Part shown: piece by piece, positions 9,287 to 17,975 of the stretch
Layout of the letters: each line of letters opens with the position of its first letter
How positions within the stretch are numbered: the first letter of the stretch is position 1
NCBI RefSeq assembly: GCF_000964545.1
Contig: NZ_BBVD01000015.1
Coordinates: forward strand, 53,110-117,109
Origin: Comamonas thiooxydans
GTDB taxonomy: Bacteria > Pseudomonadota > Gammaproteobacteria > Burkholderiales > Burkholderiaceae_C
Direction: 5' to 3'
Length of the DNA stretch: 64,000 nt
The notes under the pieces: generated by a model
What the model saw: the letters and a program-made list of their open reading frames with translations, nothing else
Databases searched by the model: none
What the model was told of the DNA's origin: nothing
Translations under genes and position numbers: made by a program

Positions 9287-11233
9287 ATGAACCAAGCAAG
9301 TGAAACTGATGTACTGGGTCTCCAAGCAGAGAAACAGCATTTGACTATCGAGCAAGTGCAAACCTTGCCAGAGCTTCTGGCCATGCGGGTTCGCTGCACG
9401 CCATCAGGCGAGGCTTACCGAGAGTTCGATGAAAGCACAAATGCCTGGAAAAGCCTGAGCTGGGCCGAAACAGCCGAACGTGTCGCTCTGTGGAGCCACG
9501 CCTTATGTGCCTCGAATCTTCCTCCAGGCGCAAGGGTTGCAATCTTGCTGCCCAATGGTTTTGATGCAATGACCATCGACCAGGCCTGTCTGCGCTGTGG
9601 TTACGTGCCAGTTCCTCTGCATGCCATCGACAATGCTGGCAGCATTGCCTACATCCTGGCCGACTCGGGTGCTTCCTTGCTGGTCGTGGCCGACGCCAAG
9701 GCCTGGCAGAGAATTTGTGCTACAGGTCAGGACCTGCCGGGACTCCAGGCCGTTATTCACGCACAGCAAGGCCGTCCAATCGATTCATCGAATGCCTACG
9801 CCGTACCTGTCGAGCAAGCAGAGCAGGACTCAGTCAAGGCCTTGCAGCGTAAGCCGGTCATTGTTTTGTCTGCCTGGCTTCAGGCTGGTCAGCAGCATAC
9901 CTCTGCCCTCCCCCTGCCACCAAAGAAAACGGAGCTGGCGGGCATTGTCTACACCTCCGGTACGACGGGAAAGCCCAAGGGCGTCATGCTCACTCACGAC
10001 AACGTGGTCAGTGATTTACACGCGGTGATGCAGCGTGTGAAGGCCTTCCCTGAAGACGTCTTTCTCTCGTTCCTGCCGCTCTCTCACACTTTCGAGCGAA
10101 CTGCAGGCTACTACCTGGCTGTTGCTACCGGTTCCTGCGTCGCCTACGCACGCTCTGTTGCACAACTCGCACAGGATATGAAACAGGTCAAGCCGACCGT
10201 ACTGATCTCGGTGCCTCGCATCTATGAACGTGTTTATGCCAAGATTCAGGAGTCGCTTGCTTCCAGCCCTTTCAAGCACAAGCTGTTCGACGCTGCAGTC
10301 AACAAAGGCTGGAAGAGCTTCCGCGCTCATCAAGGCATGCCCTTGGGCGAGCAACTGGAAGCCAAGGCGAGCTGGGCTTCTGCCTTGCCCGGCTGGCTTT
10401 TGCGCAAACTTGTCGCCGAGCCCCTACTTGCGCAGTTTGGAGGCCGGCTTCGCGTGGCTGTGAGTGGCGGAGCTCCACTGTCTCCGACAATTGCGCGCAC
10501 TTTTCTAGGTCTGGGCCTGCCCATGGTGCAAGGCTATGGCATGACCGAAACCTCTCCTGTCGTCAGCGCCAACGGGCTCGACGATAACTGGCCCGATACC
10601 GTTGGCCGCGTACTGCCGGGAATTGAGGTTCGAATTGGCGAGGATCAGGAGTTGCAGGTGTCTGGCCCGGTAGTGATGCGCGGTTATTGGAACCGTCCGG
10701 AAGACACTGCCAAAGCCTTTACTACCGACGGATGGCTGAGAACCGGCGACCAAGCTTCAATCGAAAATGGCCGTATCCGAATTAAAGGTCGCATCAAGGA
10801 AATCATTGTTACATCGACGGGTGAGAAAGTGCCTCCCAATGATGTGGAACAGGCCATCCTCGTCGATCCCCTGTTTGAGCAAGTGTTTGTCGTTGGCGAG
10901 GATCGTCCGTTCATCGCCTGTATTGCGGTTGTTAGTCAAGTGGAGTGGGAAATCCTTTCCAGGAGTATTGGCCTAAACCCGAATGATGGATCCAGTCTGC
11001 AGCATGCAGCGGCAGAGAGAGAAGCGCTTACCCGAATCGAAAAGCAGACACGCAGCTTTGCCCGTTATGCAGTGCCCAGAGCCATCCACCTGGTCAGGGA
11101 TAGTTGGAACATTGACAACGGCCTGATGACCCCTACCCTCAAGCTCAAGCGAAAGAACCTGATGGCTCACTACAAAGACGCTATCGAGCAGATGTACGTC
11201 AAACCCATTGACAGCTGGAAGACAAAGGCTTAG
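9287..11233 (+). CDS. Long-chain acyl-CoA synthetase (AMP-forming)
   Basis: Activates fatty acids with ATP to acyl-AMP and then acyl-CoA. 648 residues from ATG 9287 (GAAGG lies upstream); a longer open frame from 9194 overlaps the preceding gene and lacks support. Seen: AMP-binding P-loop YTSGTTGKPKGVMLTHDN near residue 222, LSHTFER, GYGMTETSPVVS (adenylate-binding A5), TDGWLRTGD (A7) and KGRIKEIIVTSTGEKVPP (A8/A10 region). The large linker and the FERTAGYY segment fit the FadD15/eukaryotic ACSL branch rather than E. coli FadD. Chain-length preference cannot be read from sequence. A lone gene with no obvious beta-oxidation neighbours. Confidence 0.92.
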   Translation: MNQASETDVLGLQAEKQHLTIEQVQTLPELLAMRVRCTPSGEAYREFDESTNAWKSLSWAETAERVALWSHALCASNLPPGARVAILLPNGFDAMTIDQACLRCGYVPVPLHAIDNAGSIAYILADSGASLLVVADAKAWQRICATGQDLPGLQAVIHAQQGRPIDSSNAYAVPVEQAEQDSVKALQRKPVIVLSAWLQAGQQHTSALPLPPKKTELAGIVYTSGTTGKPKGVMLTHDNVVSDLHAVMQRVKAFPEDVFLSFLPLSHTFERTAGYYLAVATGSCVAYARSVAQLAQDMKQVKPTVLISVPRIYERVYAKIQESLASSPFKHKLFDAAVNKGWKSFRAHQGMPLGEQLEAKASWASALPGWLLRKLVAEPLLAQFGGRLRVAVSGGAPLSPTIARTFLGLGLPMVQGYGMTETSPVVSANGLDDNWPDTVGRVLPGIEVRIGEDQELQVSGPVVMRGYWNRPEDTAKAFTTDGWLRTGDQASIENGRIRIKGRIKEIIVTSTGEKVPPNDVEQAILVDPLFEQVFVVGEDRPFIACIAVVSQVEWEILSRSIGLNPNDGSSLQHAAAEREALTRIEKQTRSFARYAVPRAIHLVRDSWNIDNGLMTPTLKLKRKNLMAHYKDAIEQMYVKPIDSWKTKA

Positions 11234-11362
11234 TAATTGATCGAGATAGGGTTTAAGGAGCCCTTGAGAAATTCATGTAAGTTACATTAAATATCTCTAT
11301 CAATCTCACGCACGGCCAAGATGCCTTGCAATCAATTTCTGATTCTGTTACTAACTTCATAT

Positions 11363-12037
11363 TCACCGACCTTCTCTCTTCTTCAGCCATTCGATGACGA
11401 TGTCTGACACCGGCTTCTCATAGCCACGGTAATCATGCTTTGCTCCGGAAACCTCCACTTGCGTAAAGTTCTCGGAAACGAGGGACTTGCGAAAAGACGC
11501 TGCTCTCGCATCCATTTCGTTGTCACCGTACACATCGACAACTGGAAGCTTCACTTTTCGCAGATTTAGATTGGTGTTAACAGGTTCCTTGCCTCCCGCC
11601 GTCAATCCGACTCCGATGAAACCTACAATCGGCGCAGTGGGATTGTTTGCCAGGAAGCCAGTTGCCATACGCCCACCCATGCTGTGCCCCATCAAGTAGA
11701 TGCGCTCCACTCCTTTCTGCATTTTCAGATATTCAATTGCAGATTGAATTCGCTGATAGGCCTCCGGAAACGAGGCGGCAAGCTCGGGCGAATCAGGCGA
11801 GTCTGCGCCAGGATCCGGCATCCGCAAAGAGAAGGTGTGGAAGCCTAAGTCTTTGTGAATAGCACGCCTCAATGGCCCGACTACGTTACCGTCTGGAGAG
11901 CTCCCTCTGCCGTGAGCCAGGACAACTCCCACCTTGGAGTCCTTTCCGTCAAGATACTCACCTTGAGGCATCTGCGCCGTAACCGGCATCGCCAAGACGC
12001 AACTGAAAACCCATATGAGTGATTTGAGCACTGACAT
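11363..12037 (-). CDS. Exported alpha/beta hydrolase
   Basis: Periplasmic or secreted serine hydrolase of unknown substrate. The start at 12037 gives 224 residues with a Sec signal peptide (MSVLKSLIWVFSCVLAMPVTAQ, cleavage after ALA-like VTA); a longer frame to 12169 has no signal at its N-terminus. Seen: GVVLAHGRGSSPDGNVVGP (oxyanion-hole region), nucleophile elbow YLMGHSMGGRMA, candidate acid in VVDVYGDNEMDARA and candidate His in GAKHDYRGYEKP. The overall pattern is dienelactone-hydrolase/DUF3530-like. It stands alone, leftward, between the acyl-CoA synthetase and the integrase remnant. Confidence 0.75.
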   Translation of the reverse strand: MSVLKSLIWVFSCVLAMPVTAQMPQGEYLDGKDSKVGVVLAHGRGSSPDGNVVGPLRRAIHKDLGFHTFSLRMPDPGADSPDSPELAASFPEAYQRIQSAIEYLKMQKGVERIYLMGHSMGGRMATGFLANNPTAPIVGFIGVGLTAGGKEPVNTNLNLRKVKLPVVDVYGDNEMDARAASFRKSLVSENFTQVEVSGAKHDYRGYEKPVSDIVIEWLKKREGR

Positions 12038-12331
12038 CACAGGTACTCCCTTGGTAAGAGTTAGCTCTGGCGTGACGGACTTGCGCTTCAATAGCGCTAA
12101 CTTGAGAGAATTGAACCCGCTACACATACTCTTGGAAGTCATCAATAGAGGCTCACTACTGTCCTCCAAAAGCCAGCTTACATGACCGCCAGGAGTCTTC
12201 TACCGCTCTTGAACTTAGCAGCTCTCGATAAATCAATCGATATTCATAGACCGCTTGATCTGCACCTGCAGGCTAAGCTGCTCTAATTCGTCGTCTCACC
12301 TTGCAAGATCACCTCTCAAACGGCAAATGAT

Positions 12332-12793
12332 CTACAGTCTCTGCAGCTCCTGCACCAGCTTGTGCCTGCCATAGCGTGCCACGCGCCCAGGCAGGCCCGG
12401 TGCAACCAGACAATGTCATTGAGTACCTTGGCCAAGCCTGTCCCCTCTTCGGTGCGCTAACCAGGCCTTCTGTAAGCACGTGATGTCGGCCGTCTTGGAC
12501 CGCCCCCATGCCACGATGCCTTTTGCATCGCTGACATAATCCTGCAGTATCTGCTTAAGGGTGACGAGACCGTGAACAGGCAGGCCTGTCGCTTGGACCT
12601 CCTCGATTTCTGCTGCACGTCTCCGCTGCCATTCCTGGGCAAGAGCGCGCCGGGTGAATGTCTTGGACTCGGAAAGAGTCAGTTCTCCGCCTTCCTTCAG
12701 GCGGATCTGAGCCCGGAACAATATGACGCCATCGGCATTCCTTCTCTGGGCGATGGTCCCAATCAGTGCTCCATGAAATTCGTGGCGCACCAA
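12332..12793 (-). pseudogene. Decayed tyrosine-recombinase (phage-type integrase) remnant
   Basis: Three broken frames on the minus strand read as pieces of one site-specific integrase. The N-terminal arm/SAM-like part is in 12793-12416 (GTIAQRRNADGVILFRAQI, TFTRRALAQEWQRRRAAEI, GRSKTADITCLQKAWL). After a +1 shift near 12440 it continues GLAKVLNDIVWLHRA, and after a further shift RYGRHKLVQELQRL, ending at a TAG. The catalytic domain (R..HxxR..Y) is missing. It directly adjoins dusA, which fits an element that once inserted at the dusA 5' end. The rest of 12038-12331 shows no gene. Confidence 0.75.
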
Positions 12794-12806
12794 TGCAGCA
12801 TTAGCA

Positions 12807-12839
12807 TCAAAAAACCCGGTAGGACGGGTAAAACCGGGT
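12807..12839 (-). terminator. Hairpin with T-run, reading leftward
   Basis: Arms ACCCGGT (12814-12820) and ACCGGGT (12833-12839). On the minus strand the hairpin is followed by TTTTTT. It sits 14 bp upstream of the integrase start and would stop leftward transcription coming from the dusA side. No leftward gene precedes it, so it is probably a relic of the element's end. Confidence 0.6.
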
Positions 12840-12874
12840 CAATTTTCAGTGCACCACAAGGCACTTTTCATAGT

Positions 12875-13909
12875 ATGAGCACCGAACAAACCGTTAAAAA
12901 ACAAATAGATAGCAGCATGTGGCGCATGTCGGTGGCCCCTATGATGGACTGGACAGACAAGCATTGCCGCTATTTCCACCGCCTGCTCAGCCAGCACACC
13001 CTGCTCTACACCGAAATGGTGACAACCGGAGCTCTGGTGCATGGCGACGTGGCTCGTCATCTGCGGTTTGAGGCCGAAGAGCACCCCGTGGCATTGCAAT
13101 TGGGTGGCTCGGAGCCAGCAGATCTGGCGCACAGTGCACGCCTGGGCGAGCAATGGGGCTATGACGAGATCAATCTCAACTGCGGCTGCCCCAGCGAGCG
13201 CGTCCAGCGTGGGGCTTTCGGCGCCTGTCTGATGAACGAGGCCGCACTGGTAGCCGATTGCGTAAAGGCCATGGCCGATGTGGTGTCCGTTCCCGTCACT
13301 GTCAAGCACCGAATCGGCATCGACAAGATCGAAAGCTACGATTTTGTGCGCGACTTCGTCGGCACCGTTGCCGATGCAGGCTGCCAGGTGTTTGTGGTTC
13401 ATGCTCGCAACGCCTGGCTCAAAGGCCTCTCCCCCAAGGAAAACCGTGAAATCCCGCCGCTGCGCTACGAAGTCGTGGCACAACTCAAGCGTGACTTTCC
13501 GGGCCTGACCATCGCGGTCAACGGCGGCATCAAGACCGACGACATAGTGCAGCAGCAGTTGCAGCAGGTCGATGGCGTCATGGTGGGCCGCGAGGCCTAC
13601 CACAACCCCTGGTGGATGGCGTCCTGGGATGCTCTTTACTATCAGGATGAGAGCAGAGAGCGTACGCGCGAACAGATCGAAGAGCAGATGGTGCTGTATA
13701 TGGAACGCGAAGCACGCGAGCATGGCACGCACTGGTATTCGATTGCCCGGCATATGCTGGGGCTGCGCAACGGCCTCGCCGGTGCGCGCCGCTGGCGCCA
13801 GGTCTGGAGCGACCACCGTCTCAAGACCCTGCCTGCGCACGAGGTTATGAAGCTGGCCCGCACCAAGCCGAACGAGATCCAGCCGGAACCCGCGGAGCAG
13901 ATGCTTTGA
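12875..13909 (+). CDS. dusA: tRNA-dihydrouridine(20/20a) synthase DusA
   Basis: FMN/NADPH-dependent reduction of uridines 20 and 20a in the tRNA D-loop. 344 residues from ATG 12875; ATG 12917 is possible because homology begins at MWRMSVAPMMDWTD. Seen: FMN-barrel start SVAPMMDWTDKHCR, LYTEMVTTGAL, EINLNCGCPSERVQRGAFGACL with the catalytic Cys of the NCGCPS signature, VKHRIGID, FVVHARNAWLKGLSPKENREIPPL (DusA-specific) and MVGREAYHNPW. The conserved APMMDWTD codons are a recognised integration target for DusA-type integrases. A terminator hairpin lies directly downstream. Confidence 0.96.
   Translation: MSTEQTVKKQIDSSMWRMSVAPMMDWTDKHCRYFHRLLSQHTLLYTEMVTTGALVHGDVARHLRFEAEEHPVALQLGGSEPADLAHSARLGEQWGYDEINLNCGCPSERVQRGAFGACLMNEAALVADCVKAMADVVSVPVTVKHRIGIDKIESYDFVRDFVGTVADAGCQVFVVHARNAWLKGLSPKENREIPPLRYEVVAQLKRDFPGLTIAVNGGIKTDDIVQQQLQQVDGVMVGREAYHNPWWMASWDALYYQDESRERTREQIEEQMVLYMEREAREHGTHWYSIARHMLGLRNGLAGARRWRQVWSDHRLKTLPAHEVMKLARTKPNEIQPEPAEQML
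12934..12960. other. Candidate att site within the 5' end of dusA
   Basis: The codons for APMMDWTD in dusA correspond to the region used as attB by integrases of elements inserted in dusA (established for many Proteobacteria). The only support here is the adjoining integrase remnant; no second copy of the core ATGATGGACTGGAC was found upstream, so no attL/attR pair remains. Confidence 0.35.
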
Positions 13910-13918
13910 CCTTGCATG

Positions 13919-13944
13919 AAAAGCTGGCTTCGGTCAGCTTTTTT
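13919..13944 (+). terminator. Rho-independent terminator of dusA
   Basis: Stem AAAAGCTG (13919-13926) / CAGCTTTT (13935-13942) with a T-rich tail, ten bases after the dusA stop. Confidence 0.85.
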
Positions 13945-14039
13945 ACTTTCAAGCGCGGCCAAGTCCGACATGCGTTGCGCAATCCCCGCAGTTGCGCAGT
14001 TTGAAGGGAATTCACTACTTCGCATGTCAAACTCTGCTG

Positions 14040-14060
14040 TTATATTGCACTGCAACATAA
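14040..14060. promoter_or_regulatory. PhaR-like operator upstream of phaZ
   Basis: Core TTGCACTGCAA at 14045-14055 with flanks that extend it to a 21-bp palindrome with one mismatch pair, ending 19 bp before the phaZ start. TGCA-rich palindromes of this kind are the known binding sites of PhaR, the PHB-sensing repressor of phasin genes in PHB-forming proteobacteria. PhaR itself is not in the window. Confidence 0.55.
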
Positions 14061-14078
14061 CCAGCAGAAGTGCGTCCC

Positions 14079-15512
14079 ATGCTCTATCAGATCTACGAAA
14101 TGCAGCGCGCAATGGTTGAGCCCTTTGCAGACTTTGCCCAGGCCGCCTCCAAGTTCTACAACAACCCCCACTCGGTCTTCAGCCAGGTGCCCCTGGCCCA
14201 GCGCATGGCAGCGGGTTTCAACCTCATGTACCGCTTGGGCAAGGACTACGAAAAGCCTGAATTCGATCTGCATAACGTCGAAGTCAACGGCGTGGATGTC
14301 ACCATCCGCGAGCGGGTGGAGGTCGACAAGCCGTTTTGTGAGCTGCGCCGCTTCAAGCGCTTTTCCGACGATCCAGAAACACTGGAGCTCATGCTCAGCC
14401 AGCCTGTGGTGCTGATCGTTGCACCGCTCTCGGGCCACTATGCCACCTTGCTGCGCGACACCGTGCAAAGCATGCTCGGAGGCCACAAGGTCTATATCAC
14501 CGACTGGAAGAATGCCCGCACCGTGCCGCTGTCCGAGGGCGAGTTCCATCTGGACGACTATGTGAACTACGTGCAGGAATTCATTCGCTATCTGCAAGGG
14601 CGCTATGGTCAGTGTCATGTAGTCAGCGTCTGCCAGCCCACGGTGCCCGTGCTGGCGGCCGTCTCGCTGATGGCCAGCCGTGGCGAGGTGACGCCGCTGT
14701 CCATGACCATGATGGGCGGCCCCATCGATGCACGCCGCTCACCGACAGCCGTCAACAACCTGGCCGAAACCCGCAGCTATGAATGGTTCGAGAACAACGT
14801 CATCTACGAAGTGCCGAACAATTACCCTGGTGCCGGCCGCCGCGTCTACCCCGGCTTTTTGCAGTACTCTGGCTTTGTGGCCATGAATCCCGACCGCCAC
14901 GCCAACAGCCATTACGACTATTTTAAGGACCTGATCAAGGGTGACGAGGCCAGCGCCGAGCACCACCGCAAGTTCTATGACGAATACAACGCTGTGCTGG
15001 ACATGGATGCCGACTACTATCTTGAGACCATCGCCACCGTGTTTCAGGAGTACAAGCTGGTCAAGGGCACCTGGGAAGTCAAAAACGAGCAGGGCCAGCC
15101 CGAGCTGGTGCGGCCTCAGGACATCCGACACACAGCCTTGCTGACCGTGGAAGGCGAGCTCGACGATATCTCGGGCGCAGGCCAGACCCGCGCCGCCCAT
15201 GATCTGTGTGCCGGCATCGCTGCCGAGGCGCGCCAGCATATCGAAGTCCAAGGTGCAGGCCATTACGGCATCTTCAGCGGTAGCCGCTGGCGCAAGACCG
15301 TCTACCCGCAGGTGCGCGACTTCATCCTGTCCCACCAGCCCGCGAGCGCGACAGCCGCCAGCGTCGCAGGCCATCTGAGCAGCGTCAGTGACGACGGAGT
15401 AGAGCTGGAAAGCAACGAGGCCCATGCAGACAAGTCTGCCAAGGCTGTAAAAACAGGTCAAAATAGCGCCCCAGCCCTGAAAGGACGCGACTCCCACCGC
15501 GCCAGGGCGTAA
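14079..15512 (+). CDS. phaZ: Intracellular poly(3-hydroxybutyrate) depolymerase
   Basis: Mobilises stored PHB granules in the cytoplasm. 477 residues from ATG 14079 (MLYQIYEMQRAMVEPFADFA, the typical PhaZa1-type opening); GTG 14070 is less likely. Seen: YRLGKDYEKPEF, LIVAPLSGHYATLLRDTVQSML, YITDWKNARTVPL, and the active-site region VVSVCQPTVPVLAA near residue 185, where this family uses Cys in place of Ser. There is no signal peptide, consistent with an intracellular enzyme. The C-terminal ~45 residues (DDGVELESNEAHADKSAK onward) look like a variable, low-conservation tail. A PhaR-like palindrome lies just upstream; phaCAB lies about 13 kb away. Confidence 0.93.
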   Translation: MLYQIYEMQRAMVEPFADFAQAASKFYNNPHSVFSQVPLAQRMAAGFNLMYRLGKDYEKPEFDLHNVEVNGVDVTIRERVEVDKPFCELRRFKRFSDDPETLELMLSQPVVLIVAPLSGHYATLLRDTVQSMLGGHKVYITDWKNARTVPLSEGEFHLDDYVNYVQEFIRYLQGRYGQCHVVSVCQPTVPVLAAVSLMASRGEVTPLSMTMMGGPIDARRSPTAVNNLAETRSYEWFENNVIYEVPNNYPGAGRRVYPGFLQYSGFVAMNPDRHANSHYDYFKDLIKGDEASAEHHRKFYDEYNAVLDMDADYYLETIATVFQEYKLVKGTWEVKNEQGQPELVRPQDIRHTALLTVEGELDDISGAGQTRAAHDLCAGIAAEARQHIEVQGAGHYGIFSGSRWRKTVYPQVRDFILSHQPASATAASVAGHLSSVSDDGVELESNEAHADKSAKAVKTGQNSAPALKGRDSHRARA

Positions 15513-15529
15513 AGGCTCGCCAGACCAGA

Positions 15530-16204
15530 ATGAACTCATCCATGTCCGTAGCCTCTTCGCTTCAAGCACTGGCTGCGAACATCGATGCAGCCCTGCCCCA
15601 GACACAGTGCACGCGCTGCGGCTATCCCGACTGCGCGTCCTATGCCGAGGCCATTGCCAGCGGAGAAGCCGCCATCAATCAATGCCCGCCCGGCGGCCAG
15701 GAAGGTGTGCGCCGTCTGGCGACCATCACTGGCAGGCCGGAGTTGCCGCTCAACGCCGAAAACGGCCTGGAAGCACCGCGCACCCTGGCTGTGATAGACG
15801 AGGCCTGGTGCATAGGCTGCACGCTGTGCATCAAGGCCTGCCCTACCGATGCGATTCTCGGCGCTAACAAGCGAATGCATACCGTGATTGCCGAGCATTG
15901 CACGGGCTGCGAGCTGTGCATTCCCGTCTGTCCGGTCGATTGCATAGAGCTGGTCAATGCCAGCGGCGAGGCCACGGGCTGGTCAGCCTGGAGCGCAGCC
16001 CAGGCCGAACATGCCCGCCGCCGCTATGGTGTGCATCGGCAGCGCACGGGCCGCAAGGCCAATGAGCCGGTGCGCACCACGGCACAAACCGCAACTGAAC
16101 AAGCTGGCGCTCAAGCCGACACACCGTCAGCGCCCGCCACAGACAAAAAAGCCACGCTTGCCGCCATTCTGGCCAAGGCCAAAGCCCAGCGCGCAGGAGC
16201 CTGA
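15530..16204 (+). CDS. rnfB: RnfB/RsxB-type electron-transport ferredoxin, no membrane anchor
   Basis: Iron-sulfur electron carrier. 224 residues: an N-terminal Fe-S motif (QTQCTRCGYPDC then QCPPGG), then two ferredoxin [4Fe-4S] clusters (CIGCTLCIKACPTDAI near 98 and CTGCELCIPVCPVDCIEL near 128), and an Ala/Lys-rich tail. Classical RnfB starts with a transmembrane helix; this one does not, and no other rnf genes are nearby, so it is the solitary RnfB-like form common in Burkholderiales. Possible partners are endonuclease III or a soluble dehydrogenase, but neither is visible here. It begins 17 bp after phaZ, so the two may be cotranscribed. Confidence 0.82.
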   Translation: MNSSMSVASSLQALAANIDAALPQTQCTRCGYPDCASYAEAIASGEAAINQCPPGGQEGVRRLATITGRPELPLNAENGLEAPRTLAVIDEAWCIGCTLCIKACPTDAILGANKRMHTVIAEHCTGCELCIPVCPVDCIELVNASGEATGWSAWSAAQAEHARRRYGVHRQRTGRKANEPVRTTAQTATEQAGAQADTPSAPATDKKATLAAILAKAKAQRAGA

Positions 16205-16292
16205 TACCCAATCAGCCTCTGGCGCTTGAAAAAAAGCCTGTGCTCTCAATGCCGCAACAAATCAGTGGCGACAAGTGCCCATCAGGCTTCCA

Positions 16293-17786
16293 TTAGGCAC
16301 TGACCAGGCTCTTGTAGACGCCGCAGCCCCAGTACAGGCCTGCATGCTTGCAGACATAGGACATCTTGGTCTGCACCTGCTGGTTGCTGGGATTGATGTA
16401 GTCGTATTCAACCCAGCCCGGACGAAGCTCGGCCTGGGCCATGATGTCGGCCATCAGGCTATCTCCGTCGATGCCGGGCACATCCTGAACGCGCAGCCCC
16501 ACTTTGGCCGGATTGCCGCCAAAGGCCCGGTACTCCCCCTCAGAAGACAAGGCAAACACATACATGTCGCGGTCGTGGAATGGCTGCGCAGGATCGGTCA
16601 CGGTCTGCAGCAGGCTGGCAACACTGGACGAGCTTTTGGCTTGCCGCATGGTCGCATTCACCAGGGCCACCGCCTCCTCGGCTGTACCCTGCTGCAGCCT
16701 GAAGCGCGACACCGCATCCGACAGATGCCGGGCGCGCAGCTGTAACTCCTGCGCCTGCTGCAGCGCCTGACCTACCATCTGGGCGTTGTGCTGGGTAATT
16801 TCGTCGATCTGACGCACGGCATTGCTGATTTCCTGAAGACCCGAGCTCTGGCTGCTGGCCGTGTCCGCAAGCGTCCCCATATGGGCAACCACATCGTGAA
16901 TGGCCCGCGTCACGCCCTGGATCTCCTCGCCTGCACTGCGTAACTGCTGCGTGCTCTGGGCAACCTGCTGCACGGTCTCGCCGATCAACTGCCGAATCTC
17001 CTTGGCAGCTTCGGCGCTGCGCTGCGCCAGCGTCCGCACCTCACTGGCCACCACGGCAAAGCCACGCCCCTGTTCACCGGCTCTGGCAGCCTCCACCGCA
17101 GCGTTCAAGGCAAGAATATTGGTCTGGAAGGCAATGCCGTCAATCACGCCAATGATTTCCCGCATGCGCCCGGCATTGTGCTCTATCAGCTCCACCGACT
17201 GCACCGCATGCTGCATGGCTTGGGCGCCCTGATCGGCAGCGGCGCACACGCCGTCAGCTCGGGAATGTGCTGCCTTGCTCACTTCCGCATTGTGCTCAAC
17301 CGCAGAGGTGAGCTGCTCGACACTGACCACCGTCTGCGCGAGATTGCTCGCCTGCATCTCGGTTCGTTCAGACAAGGCCTGATGGTCCTTGACCATGCCC
17401 TGTCCAGCCTGGGCAACCAGGGCCGCGTTGCTGCGAACATCGGCCACCATTGCCGACAGCGCATGTACCATGGACTTGGTAAGGCTTGATGCGGAAAGTC
17501 CTTGTTGCGGCTCTCCGGCAACGCCAAGACTCAGGTCTCCATGAGCGACTCTTTCCAGCGCCAGCTGCATGTCCTGCCACTGCTGCTGCCAGCTCTTGTG
17601 AAGAGCACCGACCCACAACAGCACTCCCATGATCCACAGCAGCAACCAGCCCAGCTGCCATGTTCCGCTCAGGCCCAGCAAGGGCAAAACAGGCCCAGCC
17701 AGCAGCCATGGCAGCCCCGACCACAGCAGTCCGGAATTCCTCATTCGTACGCGGTTTTTTTTGTCGGGCAAGATGCGCTTTTGCAT
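16293..17786 (-). CDS. Methyl-accepting chemotaxis protein with C-terminal Cache-like domain
   Basis: Chemoreceptor. The start at 17786 has GGAGACAGGCA before its ATG and gives 497 residues; ATG 17867 has no ribosome site. Seen: two close transmembrane segments (about residues 18-65) with almost no periplasmic domain, a HAMP-like stretch (LALERVAHGDLSLGV), the signalling coiled coil with hairpin tip REIIGVIDGIAFQTNILALNA, and then about 120 residues after the signalling domain (DPAQPFHDRDMYVFALSSEG, AFGGNPAKVGLRVQDVPGID, WVEYDYINPSNQQVQTKMSYV) that resemble a single Cache domain. The sensory domain is therefore cytoplasmic and C-terminal. Confidence 0.9.
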   Translation of the reverse strand: MQKRILPDKKNRVRMRNSGLLWSGLPWLLAGPVLPLLGLSGTWQLGWLLLWIMGVLLWVGALHKSWQQQWQDMQLALERVAHGDLSLGVAGEPQQGLSASSLTKSMVHALSAMVADVRSNAALVAQAGQGMVKDHQALSERTEMQASNLAQTVVSVEQLTSAVEHNAEVSKAAHSRADGVCAAADQGAQAMQHAVQSVELIEHNAGRMREIIGVIDGIAFQTNILALNAAVEAARAGEQGRGFAVVASEVRTLAQRSAEAAKEIRQLIGETVQQVAQSTQQLRSAGEEIQGVTRAIHDVVAHMGTLADTASSQSSGLQEISNAVRQIDEITQHNAQMVGQALQQAQELQLRARHLSDAVSRFRLQQGTAEEAVALVNATMRQAKSSSSVASLLQTVTDPAQPFHDRDMYVFALSSEGEYRAFGGNPAKVGLRVQDVPGIDGDSLMADIMAQAELRPGWVEYDYINPSNQQVQTKMSYVCKHAGLYWGCGVYKSLVSA

Positions 17787-17975
17787 TGCCTGTCTCCATT
17801 CGTTTTTTGTGGTCGACTTCGTTTGCTGAGCTTGCAGCCTGCTCACGGTAGCCCTTTGCTCTGTCATCCAGCTTACGTAACAAATTGCAATTTACGGTGC
17901 CTGCAAACCCGCAAAATCGAAACCATGAGCACTGTTTTCTCATGCGAAAATGGCATCAGCCCATAATGTGTCACT

